Of a stretch of 64,000 bases of DNA, positions 8,454 through 16,353 are shown piece after piece (the stretch's first letter is position 1; each line of letters starts with the position of its first letter). Location of the stretch: contig JARKQY010000035.1 of the NCBI GenBank assembly GCA_029974635.1, positions 1 to 64,000 of the forward strand. Reading direction: 5' to 3'. This DNA is from Bacillota bacterium (lineage in GTDB: Bacteria > Bacillota > UBA4882 > UBA8346). Below the pieces are notes generated by a model that did no database searches, was not told the DNA's origin, and saw nothing but the letters and a program-made list of their open reading frames with translations. Made by a program: the position numbers and the translations under genes.

Positions 8454-9206
8454 TCAATATATAACTGGTGTTTTTATCGAGTAAACACGCTCCAGTTCAT
8501 TTTCAGCCAACCGGTAATCGGATAGGCCGCATTCCTTTAATCCATACCACTTTTCCTGAAACACTCCGGTCAGGCCATGAAACGCAATATAGCCTAAATC
8601 TTCCTCGCCTAGAATGGCCCGTAAATTTTTCAAATTTTCCTTATCGGAATATTTAACGCCCTGGGATAACAGGTCCTCTTCCTTTAGTTTTTCAAGTCCG
8701 GCTAAATACAAATAACGGATTGCTTCACGGTATTGGCCTGCTTTGGCCATGGATGATGCAGTTCGTTTTAATGATCCCGAGTTCAATCGCTCACCGGTTA
8801 CTTGATTTTGTTTGGTTTTAGGACGCCAATCCCTTAACATGAAGCGGTTTCCCAAATAAGCTATCAACAGCGGCAACAGGATTAAAACCAGAATCCCCAA
8901 TACTTTCAAACCGGTAACCAAAAATTTACTGCCTTTAAATTTAAAAGAGGCCGTCTGCGGCAGCGGCTTGAAACGGAATGGCCGGGAAATCTTGTTAATC
9001 AAGGATTTAAGCCAGCCAAACGAATCATGGTAAATAAACCGGGGATCCTTCAAAATCGCGCGTATTTCCGGCCGGAGTTTTTGCGCGTCCAAATCCCGGC
9101 GGATGGAGTTCTGAAAAGCTTCCAGCCCGTAACTCAGGCCGCTATGATATAAAAAAGCCCCATTGATAATGATAATGGAGCTTATTAGCAACAAGAACTT
9201 TTTCAA
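8454..9206 (-). CDS. DUF4129 domain membrane protein
   Basis: 250 aa from a TTG at 9206, translationally coupled: the stop of the upstream gene overlaps it in TTGA. An N-terminal helix (residues about 3-20) is probably an uncleaved anchor, a second helix lies at about 105-125, and the cytoplasmic C-terminal part carries MAKAGQYREAIRYLYLAGLE, the DUF4129 signature of a small helical domain. The protein is shorter than the transglutaminase-DUF4129 fusions found in other bacteria and lacks the transglutaminase part. It is the second gene of the MoxR operon. Confidence 0.8.
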   Translation of the reverse strand: MKKFLLLISSIIIINGAFLYHSGLSYGLEAFQNSIRRDLDAQKLRPEIRAILKDPRFIYHDSFGWLKSLINKISRPFRFKPLPQTASFKFKGSKFLVTGLKVLGILVLILLPLLIAYLGNRFMLRDWRPKTKQNQVTGERLNSGSLKRTASSMAKAGQYREAIRYLYLAGLEKLKEEDLLSQGVKYSDKENLKNLRAILGEEDLGYIAFHGLTGVFQEKWYGLKECGLSDYRLAENELERVYSIKTPVIY

Positions 9207-10123
9207 ATCCCCATGCTCCGTTCAGCGCTTAATGAAGGCGCACCGGTATCTTCCTCGGCCAACTGTTGCTGGATATCATACCCTTCCTTACGTATTAATA
9301 AATCGTAATAAACTGCGGTAACAGGCCCGTAAAAAAAAGAATACAGGGTATTAAAAGCGAGTACCGCCAAAATCGCGAACAAGCCGGCAAAAACATAAGC
9401 GATAATGTGTTGCAACGCGATAAAAACACCGGTAAGGATTGCCAGGATATAAAAACCCCCGAACATCGCCCCCCATAAAAAGTACATCAATACATAAATC
9501 CCGAAGATCCGCCAGCGGTATTTGGCCATTAAATGAAACGCCCGTTGCAAAGCTGCAAACACCCTTTTATCCTCAAGGAATAAAACTATTGGAGCCAAAT
9601 GGAAGTAAAACATTAGTAATACTATAGCGATAATGGACAACAAAAAGGCCACAATTCCCCAGATGACCGAATCAATCATAATTAATAAAGCGGGGATCAT
9701 CAATAAGAAACTTGCCAAAGAAATTAATAAAATCATGCCAATATAAGGCCCACGTTTTCCCTGAATAGCCGTGAAAATCTCGCGAAACGGAATTTTTCGG
9801 TTATGCAAGCCGTCGCTGAAAAGAATGATATTGCCATACGTCATATATGCGGAACCGATAACAGCAGCAATCAAATAAATAACCGATAATAACCCCATGA
9901 ATACAAAACTGATACTATTTCGCGCTAATAAGTCCGGAAGGTTATTGGTTTCACCAAATCCTCCGACTGTAAAATAGATTACCAAAATAATACCATAAAT
10001 GATAGAGGCCGGCAGCATCGATATGGCATTTACCCCTTGAAACGCCCAAAACCGCTCCCTAAGAATTGTAAAGCTATTATCCAAAATCGCGCCGACTCCC
10101 ATGGGTCTCAACCTGCTTTTCAT
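9203..10123 (-). CDS. Polytopic membrane protein, glycerophosphodiester-phosphodiesterase-type membrane domain
   Basis: 306 aa from the ATG at 10123, chosen because AGGAGG lies 9 nt upstream; a longer frame to 10150 lacks a ribosome site. The opening MKSRLRPMGVGAILDNSF and about six membrane segments match the integral membrane domain found at the N-terminus of some glycerophosphoryl diester phosphodiesterases, but no catalytic domain is attached. It is the first gene of the five-gene MoxR operon and overlaps the next gene by 4 bp. Promoter and terminator were not identified; the 5' region contains a 19-bp tandem duplication. Confidence 0.72.
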   Translation of the reverse strand: MKSRLRPMGVGAILDNSFTILRERFWAFQGVNAISMLPASIIYGIILVIYFTVGGFGETNNLPDLLARNSISFVFMGLLSVIYLIAAVIGSAYMTYGNIILFSDGLHNRKIPFREIFTAIQGKRGPYIGMILLISLASFLLMIPALLIMIDSVIWGIVAFLLSIIAIVLLMFYFHLAPIVLFLEDKRVFAALQRAFHLMAKYRWRIFGIYVLMYFLWGAMFGGFYILAILTGVFIALQHIIAYVFAGLFAILAVLAFNTLYSFFYGPVTAVYYDLLIRKEGYDIQQQLAEEDTGAPSLSAERSMGI

Positions 10124-10159
10124 TGTCCGGCCTCCTGTTGTCCTCATCAAAGGGCTCTC

Positions 10160-10197
10160 CTGGATTACAAGCCTATTACTGGATTACAAGCCTATTA
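10160..10197. repeat. Exact 19-bp tandem duplication
   Basis: Positions 10160-10178 and 10179-10197 are identical 19-mers (CTGGATTACAAGCCTATTA), immediately upstream of the membrane-protein gene that starts at 10123. It looks like a recent slippage event in the leader. The rest of 10198-10291 shows nothing recognisable. Confidence 0.9.
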
Positions 10198-10291
10198 AAT
10201 GAATCGTTTAAGTTAAATATTTCGACATTTGAAAAATTATCCCTGCTGCATGCTTTTTTCATTATTTAACACATTATTCTAAGGCAGGAAA

Positions 10292-11656
10292 CTAAAACTT
10301 CCAGGCCAGGCTTAACCTAGTCGCCGTATAACCGTTAAAATCACCGGCAAAAGCGTCGCTATTACCGCTCCACGGGGTTTCAAAGCATAGATCGGCGGAG
10401 AAGTTTTTGTAATAGATACCGATTCCCGCATTGATATAGGAATCGCCTGCTTCACTGGTAAAATCAGTATAGGGAATAGCGGAGGTTGATTCATCGTACC
10501 ATTTGGTAAAGGTTATGATATTTTTGACGCCTGAAATCCGGGCCACCAACCAGTCGGTTAACCGGAATTCCCCGCCGATAATAACCGGGACCGTAAAACG
10601 GTTGGACTTATATATCGAATTGTCATATTGGCTTCCATCGGCATGTAAACCAGTGGCGTATTGCTTGAATTTAAAGATATGGCCGTATACTCCCGCAAAT
10701 AATAAACCATTTCCGGATAGCTTGAGCCGGTCGGAAATACCGAATTTGATAGAGTATCTCTCTGCCAAAAAACTATCGGCGGATCCCTCTTCCCCCGGAT
10801 CGGTGAAATCACCGTCATTATTATTGTCACGACGTTCAAACGAATTGCTGGGATAATAAGATGACGAATAATTCAAGCTGAAGGTTAAAGAGTTATCCGG
10901 AGTAGTATCCAGAGTCCCGGCAAAACCTAGTTTATAAATCCAGGCATCAGTGGCGCTGATCTCCCGGATATCGGAAGCGGTGGCGGTAATCTTGGAATAC
11001 CGGCGGGTCAACGAGGGAAACTCTCCCCCGATATTTACCGCCATTGAACTCAATGGCCCGATATCGCCGGTCAACAGGCCGATGTTGATACTATAGTCCT
11101 GATGAGCGGTGCTTCTGATTTCACTGGTTCCAGGCGGAGGGTCCTCCGTAACATCTTGGGAGTTTAAACCGATATAAGACGCGCTGATACCTATTTTCAA
11201 CTCATCAAACACATACCCGAAATGGAATAGGATATTGCTGGTTTCAATGGGATTGGCTGCGGGGATAACTAATCCGGAATCGTTATTGAATTCCACCTGG
11301 GAATCGAAATTCTTGAAAGTGCCGCCCGGATTCGCCGCGCAATACGGATTAAAAAAGGATGGCTGCGGATAGCCAAGGGTGATTCCCAGCGTAACGCGTT
11401 CATCCACTTTGGCGGTGAAGGAACTAAAAGGCGCCGGCTTTCCTTGATAATTGGCAGCGTTGAATTCCAGCGACTGGGGATATACGTTAATATAAGCGGG
11501 ATTCGTATATATATTCGCAAAGTCAGGTAAAATCCAATAGTCATTCGTATTAAGGCTCAAACTATATACGCGGGCGCTGCCGGCATAAGTGACAATCGGC
11601 GTTAATAGCAAGCAAAACGCAACAACTATAACCATCAAACGTTTAGATAAGAACAA
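10292..11656 (-). CDS. Outer-membrane beta-barrel-like protein (OmpP1/FadL-like)
   Basis: 454 aa from a TTG at 11656 with GGAGG 9 nt upstream. A signal peptide is clear (residues 1-25, ending TPIVTYAGS). The mature start includes FANIYTNPAYIN, the NPA-type motif common at the N-terminus of FadL/PorV-like porins. Most of the protein consists of short alternating strands rich in Gly, Tyr, Phe and Ser with polar loops, including an acidic DNNNDGDF loop that could bind calcium. The last residues, RLSLAWKF, form a beta-signal with terminal Phe, the recognition tag for the BAM complex in outer-membrane proteins. Such a protein has no place in a single-membrane cell, so it argues for a diderm envelope. 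Function within the family is unknown. Confidence 0.75.
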   Translation of the reverse strand: MFLSKRLMVIVVAFCLLLTPIVTYAGSARVYSLSLNTNDYWILPDFANIYTNPAYINVYPQSLEFNAANYQGKPAPFSSFTAKVDERVTLGITLGYPQPSFFNPYCAANPGGTFKNFDSQVEFNNDSGLVIPAANPIETSNILFHFGYVFDELKIGISASYIGLNSQDVTEDPPPGTSEIRSTAHQDYSINIGLLTGDIGPLSSMAVNIGGEFPSLTRRYSKITATASDIREISATDAWIYKLGFAGTLDTTPDNSLTFSLNYSSSYYPSNSFERRDNNNDGDFTDPGEEGSADSFLAERYSIKFGISDRLKLSGNGLLFAGVYGHIFKFKQYATGLHADGSQYDNSIYKSNRFTVPVIIGGEFRLTDWLVARISGVKNIITFTKWYDESTSAIPYTDFTSEAGDSYINAGIGIYYKNFSADLCFETPWSGNSDAFAGDFNGYTATRLSLAWKF

Positions 11657-11721
11657 AACCGTGTTCCTCCCCTAATTTTCAACAATTCATATCTGTATAT
11701 TTCACACCGCATTGCAAATAT

Positions 11722-11791
11722 ATAATTATCCTAAAAAAATTTGTTTAAAAAACAAGCTTTGGAGATAATTTTGAATTGTAGCTACGCTACA
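11722..11791 (+). repeat. 70-nt hairpin repeat, copy 1
   Basis: A 70-nt segment closely similar to the minus strand of 24367-24436. It contains an outer stem (AATTATCC with GGAGATAATT) followed by a GTAGC-TAC-GCTAC hairpin. Relative to copy 2 the stem carries a compensatory change (an A-T pair here, a G-C pair there). It lies on the sense strand upstream of the gene at 12138. Confidence 0.65.
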
Positions 11792-11845
11792 ACGGGATGA
11801 GAAAATTATATAATATTCAATAGCTCAATGCAAATATGTTTTTAG

Positions 11846-11870
11846 CCAATAAATCCCGGTAATCCCGTCT
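11846..11870 (+). repeat. Dispersed AATCCCG repeat core
   Basis: CCAATAAATCCCGGTAATCC followed by CGTCT matches the first 25 nt of the tandem repeat units at 26834 and 26972 with one or two differences. It is a solitary half-element without the complementary arm. Confidence 0.6.
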
Positions 11871-12137
11871 ATTATAAACTCTTTTTCAGCTCCGGCTTCG
11901 CTTGAAAATAAAGAGATTCATCAGCTTTAACAAGACCATAGACATCGGACCGCTAATTCTTTTAATTCTGTCAAAAAATTGATATAATTGTTTGGGTATC
12001 ATTTGTGGTTACAGAATTAAAGATCTTTTTTAAGGCTCTGTTCTGGATAAATACAGAATTACAATCAATTTTTTAGCATTCGTTTAAGACAGACTCTATT
12101 CCAAACACTCATTGATTGCATAAACGGAGGCGCATTT
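11871..12137 (+). promoter_or_regulatory. Leader region of the 12138 gene with extended -10 element
   Basis: No gene is seen here. TGATATAAT at 11980-11988 is an extended -10 promoter element with only a weak -35 region. It would give a leader of about 145 nt before the ATG at 12138. The leader contains a short TTCTG/CAGAA hairpin near 12040-12055. No riboswitch or T-box was recognised. Confidence 0.35.
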
Positions 12138-12620
12138 ATGAAAAAGATATTTCTCTGCTTCGCAGTTCTGGCAATGATGCTGGTCTTCAGGACGACCCCG
12201 GCAATGGCTGAAGAGCGTTCCGTGTTCGGATTCAACCTGCCGTTTTCCCTCAGTTATGAAAAAGAATACGCCAACAATTATTCATGGATAATCAACGGCT
12301 TGATTTATGTGGATAATACCTTTACGAATTATGATATTAGCCTGTTTTGTTATTCCGGAGTGAGATTTTATCAAGGAGCCGGCCCCGGCCGCATTTATGA
12401 AGGCATTTACGGATACTGCTCCTTCAAGGGTGTAGAAGCCATGCCCTCAACAATCGAATCCAATCTTGGGGCCATGGGAATTATCGGCTACGAATACCGT
12501 TTTGGAACGGAACGCAATATGCGTGTTTATGTCGAAGGTGGCCTGCTGATCAATGATTCCGGGACTGGTGGAGTTAATTACAACCCCGCTTTGGAAGCGG
12601 GGTTGGGGTTTGAAATATAG
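12138..12620 (+). CDS. Secreted beta-rich protein, outer-membrane-like
   Basis: 160 aa, ATG at 12138 with GGAGG 9 nt upstream. The signal peptide (residues 1-24) ends at PAMAEE, a good AxA cleavage site. The mature part is made of alternating short strands rich in Tyr, Gly and Asn (for example SWIINGLIYVDN and YEYRFGTERNMRVYVEGG) and ends GLGFEI, similar to a small beta-barrel or the C-terminal half of one. No enzyme motif is visible. Together with the proteins at 10292 and 57082 it supports an outer membrane. It is preceded by its own promoter-like element and followed by an AT-rich acetyltransferase cassette. Confidence 0.7.
   Translation: MKKIFLCFAVLAMMLVFRTTPAMAEERSVFGFNLPFSLSYEKEYANNYSWIINGLIYVDNTFTNYDISLFCYSGVRFYQGAGPGRIYEGIYGYCSFKGVEAMPSTIESNLGAMGIIGYEYRFGTERNMRVYVEGGLLINDSGTGGVNYNPALEAGLGFEI
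12581..12605 (+). terminator. 11-bp perfect hairpin inside the last codons of the 12138 gene
   Basis: Arms 12581-12591 and 12595-12605 are perfect complements (CAACCCCGCTT) with a 3-nt loop, ending 15 nt before the end of the gene. It lacks a U run, so it may act as a pause, an mRNA-end protector or a rho-assisted terminator. Confidence 0.35.
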
Positions 12621-12635
12621 TTTACAAGTTTGATA

Positions 12636-12681
12636 GTTAGATGCAATCCCATGCAAAACAATGCCCGCGACATCGTGTCGC
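12636..12681 (+). repeat. Left inverted end flanking the GNAT gene
   Basis: A 19-nt sequence (12636-12654, beginning GTTAGATGCA) is followed after 12 nt by a GCGACA-TCG-TGTCGC hairpin (12667-12681). The same architecture occurs in inverted orientation at 13315-13363 on the other side of the acetyltransferase gene. Confidence 0.6.
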
Positions 12682-12756
12682 TAGGAAGGACAATGGAGCT
12701 TCATTAAACCTAAAAGCCAAGGTTGAAAGTGATAAAATCGATTGCTGAGAAAAATA

Positions 12757-13278
12757 ATGTTAGAAACTGAAAGATTAATTATACGCCCTATAAATGAAAT
12801 GGATTTTAAAGATATATGTCAATATGGCTGTGATGAAGAAACAGGTCAATATATGATTTATTGGCCAAAGTCAAAAGAACAGATTAAAGTATTTATTAAT
12901 GATTGCATTACGTCTATGGGTTCAGAATACCCAACTTGGTACGAATATGTAATGCAGTTAAAATCAACTTTAAAAGTTATTGGAAATATTACTTTAGAAA
13001 TAAAGAAATTAGAAGCTGAAATTGGCTGGATTTCAAATAAAAAATACTGGAATAATGGATATATGAGTGAAGCGGTAAATAGGGTTATAAGTTTTGCATT
13101 TAATGATTTATCAATGTGTAAAATAATGGCAACGTGTACAGATAAAAATATTGCATCGTATAAGGTTATGGAAAAATGTAATATGAAAAGAATCTCTGAA
13201 GAAAACAACCATAAATCTATTAGACAAGGAATTGAAGTGACGTACAATAAATTGACCTATTGTATTAGCCGAAAATGA
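12757..13278 (+). CDS. GNAT-family N-acetyltransferase (RimJ/RimL-like)
   Basis: 173 aa from the ATG at 12757, the usual family start (MLETERLIIRPINEMDF); a TTG at 12742 is an alternative and neither has a strong ribosome site. The acetyl-CoA binding region is recognisable as EIGWISNKKYWNNGYMSEAV (about residues 88-107) and IASYKVMEKCNMKR (about 133-146), typical of Acetyltransf_3 proteins that acetylate ribosomal-protein N-termini, antibiotics or metabolites. The gene is clearly more AT-rich than its neighbours (many AAA, ATA, TTA codons) and sits between two inverted hairpin ends, so it was probably acquired. Substrate is unknown. Confidence 0.85.
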   Translation: MLETERLIIRPINEMDFKDICQYGCDEETGQYMIYWPKSKEQIKVFINDCITSMGSEYPTWYEYVMQLKSTLKVIGNITLEIKKLEAEIGWISNKKYWNNGYMSEAVNRVISFAFNDLSMCKIMATCTDKNIASYKVMEKCNMKRISEENNHKSIRQGIEVTYNKLTYCISRK

Positions 13279-13314
13279 GCATAATTTTTAGTTCCTATTT
13301 TAAAATGCTAGATC

Positions 13315-13363
13315 GCCACATCCTTGTGGCTCTAATCCGTGGGGCATGGGACTGCATCTTAAC
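13315..13363 (-). repeat. Right inverted end flanking the GNAT gene
   Basis: A GCCACA-TCCT-TGTGGC hairpin (13315-13330) is followed after 13 nt by a 20-nt sequence (13344-13363) whose complement matches the left end except for one inserted base and one mismatch. The hairpin stem differs from the left one by a compensated G-C to C-G change. A further perfect 7-bp hairpin (AACACTC-G-GAGTGTT) follows directly. The rest of 13364-13587 contains no gene. Confidence 0.6.
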
Positions 13364-13587
13364 ACTCGGAGTGTTCAGAGATTGGGCGGACAAAAAGCCC
13401 ATTGATACTCCTATTTACAAATGGTGAACAAGGAATTTTTGATATAAGCCATATTTGGAAATAGGTGTTTTTAATCACTCATCTTATATCAATAAATTAT
13501 GTTGATTCACAACAATCCGGTATTTCTATCCGCTTTGGTCCGCCGGATGATTATCTCAAAAAGGAAGAAGCAGGGAAAGGATGAATA

Positions 13588-14376
13588 TTGGAAACTAAAT
13601 ACCCAATTGTTCTTGTTCATGGCGTTTTCGCAAAAGATAACTCAATATTGATTTCATTCTGGGGGAGGATCCCGGAGTTATTAGCTGAAGCCGGATTTAA
13701 GGTTTATCTTGGGAATACAGATGCTTGGGGTAGCATTGAAAGTAATGCGATGCTGTTACAGAATACTATTGATAATATTATTGATTCTGTAGACTGCAAG
13801 AAAGTTAACATTATCGCCCATTCAAAAGGTGGTATCGATGCAAGATTTTTAATTAGTTCATTGGGATTTGATTCGAAAGTTGCAAGCTTAACTACAATTA
13901 GCTCTCCTCATTACGGATCTGAACTGGCTGATCTTATTGTACGTCAAAAACCGATACATCATCCATTGGTCGCCAAGGCAACAAAAGCATTCGGCTTTAT
14001 ATATGGAGATCAGAATCCCAATCCTTATAATCTGGCTTTAGAACTGACTAGTCAAAAAATGGAAACATTTAATCGAAATAATAAAAATATGGACAATGTT
14101 TATTACCAAAGCTACTTCACAACAATGAATGGACCATTTGATGATTTAAGTTTCTTTTTCTCATATTTGTATATCAAAAGTATCTCCGGAGAAAATGATG
14201 GGGTAGTAAGTGAAAGGTCTTCAAAATGGGGAAATGCTCACATCCTAATTAAAGGACTAAATAGCGGGATATCTCACGCAGAAATTGTAGATTACAAAAA
14301 GAAAAAGATTTCTGGAATAGAGATCCCGGATGAATATCTAAAAATTGCAAAAGGATTAGCGGAAAGGGGCTTTTAG
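13588..14376 (+). CDS. Alpha/beta-hydrolase, triacylglycerol-lipase-like
   Basis: 262 aa from a TTG at 13588 with GGGAAAGGA 7 nt upstream. YPIVLVHGVFAKD opens the fold (oxyanion HG motif), the nucleophile elbow is IIAHSKGGIDARF (Ser at about residue 88), and SGENDGVVS and ISHAEIVD supply candidate catalytic Asp and His. TTISSPHYGSELAD corresponds to the SxxxPHxGS segment of Pseudomonas-type (family I) lipases. There is no signal peptide, unlike secreted lipases, so the enzyme is probably an intracellular esterase. The gene is AT-rich like the GNAT gene before it and may share its foreign origin. Confidence 0.8.
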   Translation: METKYPIVLVHGVFAKDNSILISFWGRIPELLAEAGFKVYLGNTDAWGSIESNAMLLQNTIDNIIDSVDCKKVNIIAHSKGGIDARFLISSLGFDSKVASLTTISSPHYGSELADLIVRQKPIHHPLVAKATKAFGFIYGDQNPNPYNLALELTSQKMETFNRNNKNMDNVYYQSYFTTMNGPFDDLSFFFSYLYIKSISGENDGVVSERSSKWGNAHILIKGLNSGISHAEIVDYKKKKISGIEIPDEYLKIAKGLAERGF

Positions 14377-14475
14377 CTATGATAATCTGCAATTTCATTT
14401 CTTTTATTGATAACCAGATAACTAATCTCTAATAACCAATAACTATAACCATTTTCACAAGGAGGAGTTAATCAT

Positions 14476-15855
14476 ATGCCGGATACCCACTTATTAACCC
14501 TGGAAGAAGCGCTAAACCTATCTAACCGGGATGTCGTTAAATTCCATAAGGAATATTTGAATGCCAGTCTGGTTGAGATGATGGCGCTGATCAAATTTAC
14601 CAAACAGTTCGTCAGGGCTGAGGGTATCCGTGTCTGGGACAGTGAAGGTAATGAATACCTTGATTTCTTGGGCGGATATGGCTCCCTGAATCTGGGGCAT
14701 AATCACCCCAGGGTTCTGGCAGCCATTGAAAAAGTCAAAAAGCAGCCCAACTTGATCCAAGCTTCCTTGAACACTCTGGCCGGCGCCCTTGGTTATAACC
14801 TGGCCCAAATTACCCCCGGGAAGCTGCAACGCAGCTTTTTCTGCAACAGCGGAACCGAAGCCGTTGAAGGCGCCCTTAAACTGGCCCGGATAGCAACCGG
14901 AAAGACCAAAATTATTTCCGCGGAAAACTCCTTCCATGGCAAGAGTTTCGGTGCTTTGACAGCCACCGGCCGTAAAAAATACCAGGACCCGTTTCAGCCT
15001 TTGGTGCCTGATTTCCACTATTTCCCCTTTGGCGACACCTTACAACTGGAGGAGCTTTTGAAGGCCAAGGATGTAGCCGCCGTAATTTTGGAACCCATTC
15101 AGGGTGAAGGCGGAATCATTGTGCCGCCGCCGGGATTTTTGACAAAAGTGCGGCAATTATGCAATGAATATGATGCTTTATTGATATTGGACGAGATCCA
15201 AACCGGATTTGGCCGGACCGGCAAGATGTTTGCCTGCCAGCACGAAGCGGTTGAACCGGATATGATGTGTTTGGCGAAATCCTTGGGCGGCGGTGTCATG
15301 CCCATTGGGGTATACATTACGGCCGATGCGGTTTGGCGCAAAGGATACGGTAGTACGTCGAAAGCTACGATTCACAGTTCCACATTCGGAGGAAACACCA
15401 TGGCTTGCGCCGCCGGTTTAGCGGCAATTCAAGCAATCATCGAAGAGGACCTGGCAGTCAAAGCGTTGGAACAGGGAAGCTGTCTTTTGGAAAAACTGCG
15501 GCAGTTAAAATCCGAATTTCCGTTTATTAAAGAGGTACGCGGCCAGGGATTATTTATCGGAATTGAATTTAATCCGCCTCAAGGTATGATGAACGCGCTT
15601 ACCGGGGGAATCCTGGAGAAAGTTGCCGAAGAGTACACCGGAGCCATGGTGGCCGGGGAACTTATGAATAAGCATCGCATTATTACCGCATTTACTCTAA
15701 ACAATCCTAACGTAATCCGTCTGGAACCACCATTATCGATTGCGACAAAGGAAATTGATTATTTGGTGAATGCATTGCATGATATCTTTACCAAAAACAA
15801 AGGTTTCATAAATTTGGCTGTGAATATGGGGAAAAGCTTGTTCAGTAAAAATTAA
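14476..15855 (+). CDS. Class-III PLP aminotransferase, putrescine aminotransferase type
   Basis: 459 aa, ATG at 14476 with GGAGGAG upstream. SGTEAVEGALKLAR binds the cofactor phosphate, ILEPIQGEGGI and LDEIQTGFGRTG are the family signatures, and CLAKSLGGGVMPIG holds the Schiff-base Lys (about residue 274). The sequence is closest in pattern to putrescine:2-oxoglutarate aminotransferase (PatA/YgjG), including the N-terminal extension before the core; an ornithine aminotransferase role is possible. The reaction would convert putrescine to 4-aminobutanal, with glutamate as the other product. No other polyamine gene is adjacent, so the substrate remains an inference. Confidence 0.87.
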   Translation: MPDTHLLTLEEALNLSNRDVVKFHKEYLNASLVEMMALIKFTKQFVRAEGIRVWDSEGNEYLDFLGGYGSLNLGHNHPRVLAAIEKVKKQPNLIQASLNTLAGALGYNLAQITPGKLQRSFFCNSGTEAVEGALKLARIATGKTKIISAENSFHGKSFGALTATGRKKYQDPFQPLVPDFHYFPFGDTLQLEELLKAKDVAAVILEPIQGEGGIIVPPPGFLTKVRQLCNEYDALLILDEIQTGFGRTGKMFACQHEAVEPDMMCLAKSLGGGVMPIGVYITADAVWRKGYGSTSKATIHSSTFGGNTMACAAGLAAIQAIIEEDLAVKALEQGSCLLEKLRQLKSEFPFIKEVRGQGLFIGIEFNPPQGMMNALTGGILEKVAEEYTGAMVAGELMNKHRIITAFTLNNPNVIRLEPPLSIATKEIDYLVNALHDIFTKNKGFINLAVNMGKSLFSKN

Positions 15856-15869
15856 ATGGAATATATTGT

Positions 15870-16325
15870 TCAAATCAATTCCAGCTTGCGTACGATTTTA
15901 TTGATGACCCTTTTTTGACCTACAATGGCTACACCGGTATATTTCATATCCTCCGGTTGTATTTGAGCAGTCATTTCCATAAATTCCTCGTAGTTTTTGG
16001 TTTGTTGCCCCTCTACTGGAAAATCAATCACATCACAATCATTTTCAATGGCTGTTTGACGAATTCCTTTTAAATCTGATTGCTCTGCGCAGAGCATAGG
16101 TATTCCAATGGGGATTAGACCGGGATGCGGAAAGCCGGATGCATCTGCTAGTGGTTTCCCGACTAATACAGGGTGCCGTTGTCCTATAGTTAACGCAATA
16201 ACCGCAATTGCATTGGCTAAATTACCTCCCGTCAATGTTTTGTCCATAATCATAACACAACGGTCAGGAATCGCAGGCAATACTGTCTGAAATGATTGTT
16301 GGATGTTTGTTTTAATAAGTTCCAC
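15870..16325 (-). CDS. DUF2000 family protein
   Basis: 151 aa from a GTG at 16325 with AGGAGG 10 nt upstream. The protein matches the DUF2000 family by its opening (CVMIMDKTLTGGNLANAIAV), the central GIPMLCAEQSDL and the end TGVAIVGQKRVINKIVRKL. Family members are small soluble proteins with a peptidyl-tRNA-hydrolase-II-like fold and no proven activity. It is directly downstream of the broken EamA exporter on the same strand (28 bp), so they were probably one operon under the divergent TrmB-type regulator. Confidence 0.85.
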   Translation of the reverse strand: MELIKTNIQQSFQTVLPAIPDRCVMIMDKTLTGGNLANAIAVIALTIGQRHPVLVGKPLADASGFPHPGLIPIGIPMLCAEQSDLKGIRQTAIENDCDVIDFPVEGQQTKNYEEFMEMTAQIQPEDMKYTGVAIVGQKRVINKIVRKLELI

Positions 16326-16353
16326 GAGACTAATACCTCCTGAGAAATTAATA

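Noticed and set aside
12636..13363. The GNAT flanks as integron attC sites (GTTAGAT fits GTTRRRY)
   Set aside because: The right end reads TCTTAAC, which does not fit RYYYAAC. No second GTTRRRY core closes a foldable site after it, the two ends are inverted to each other, and no integrase is seen.
14518..15018. A 166-codon minus-strand frame inside the aminotransferase gene
   Set aside because: It is antisense to a gene with complete PLP-enzyme motifs and shows no domain of its own.
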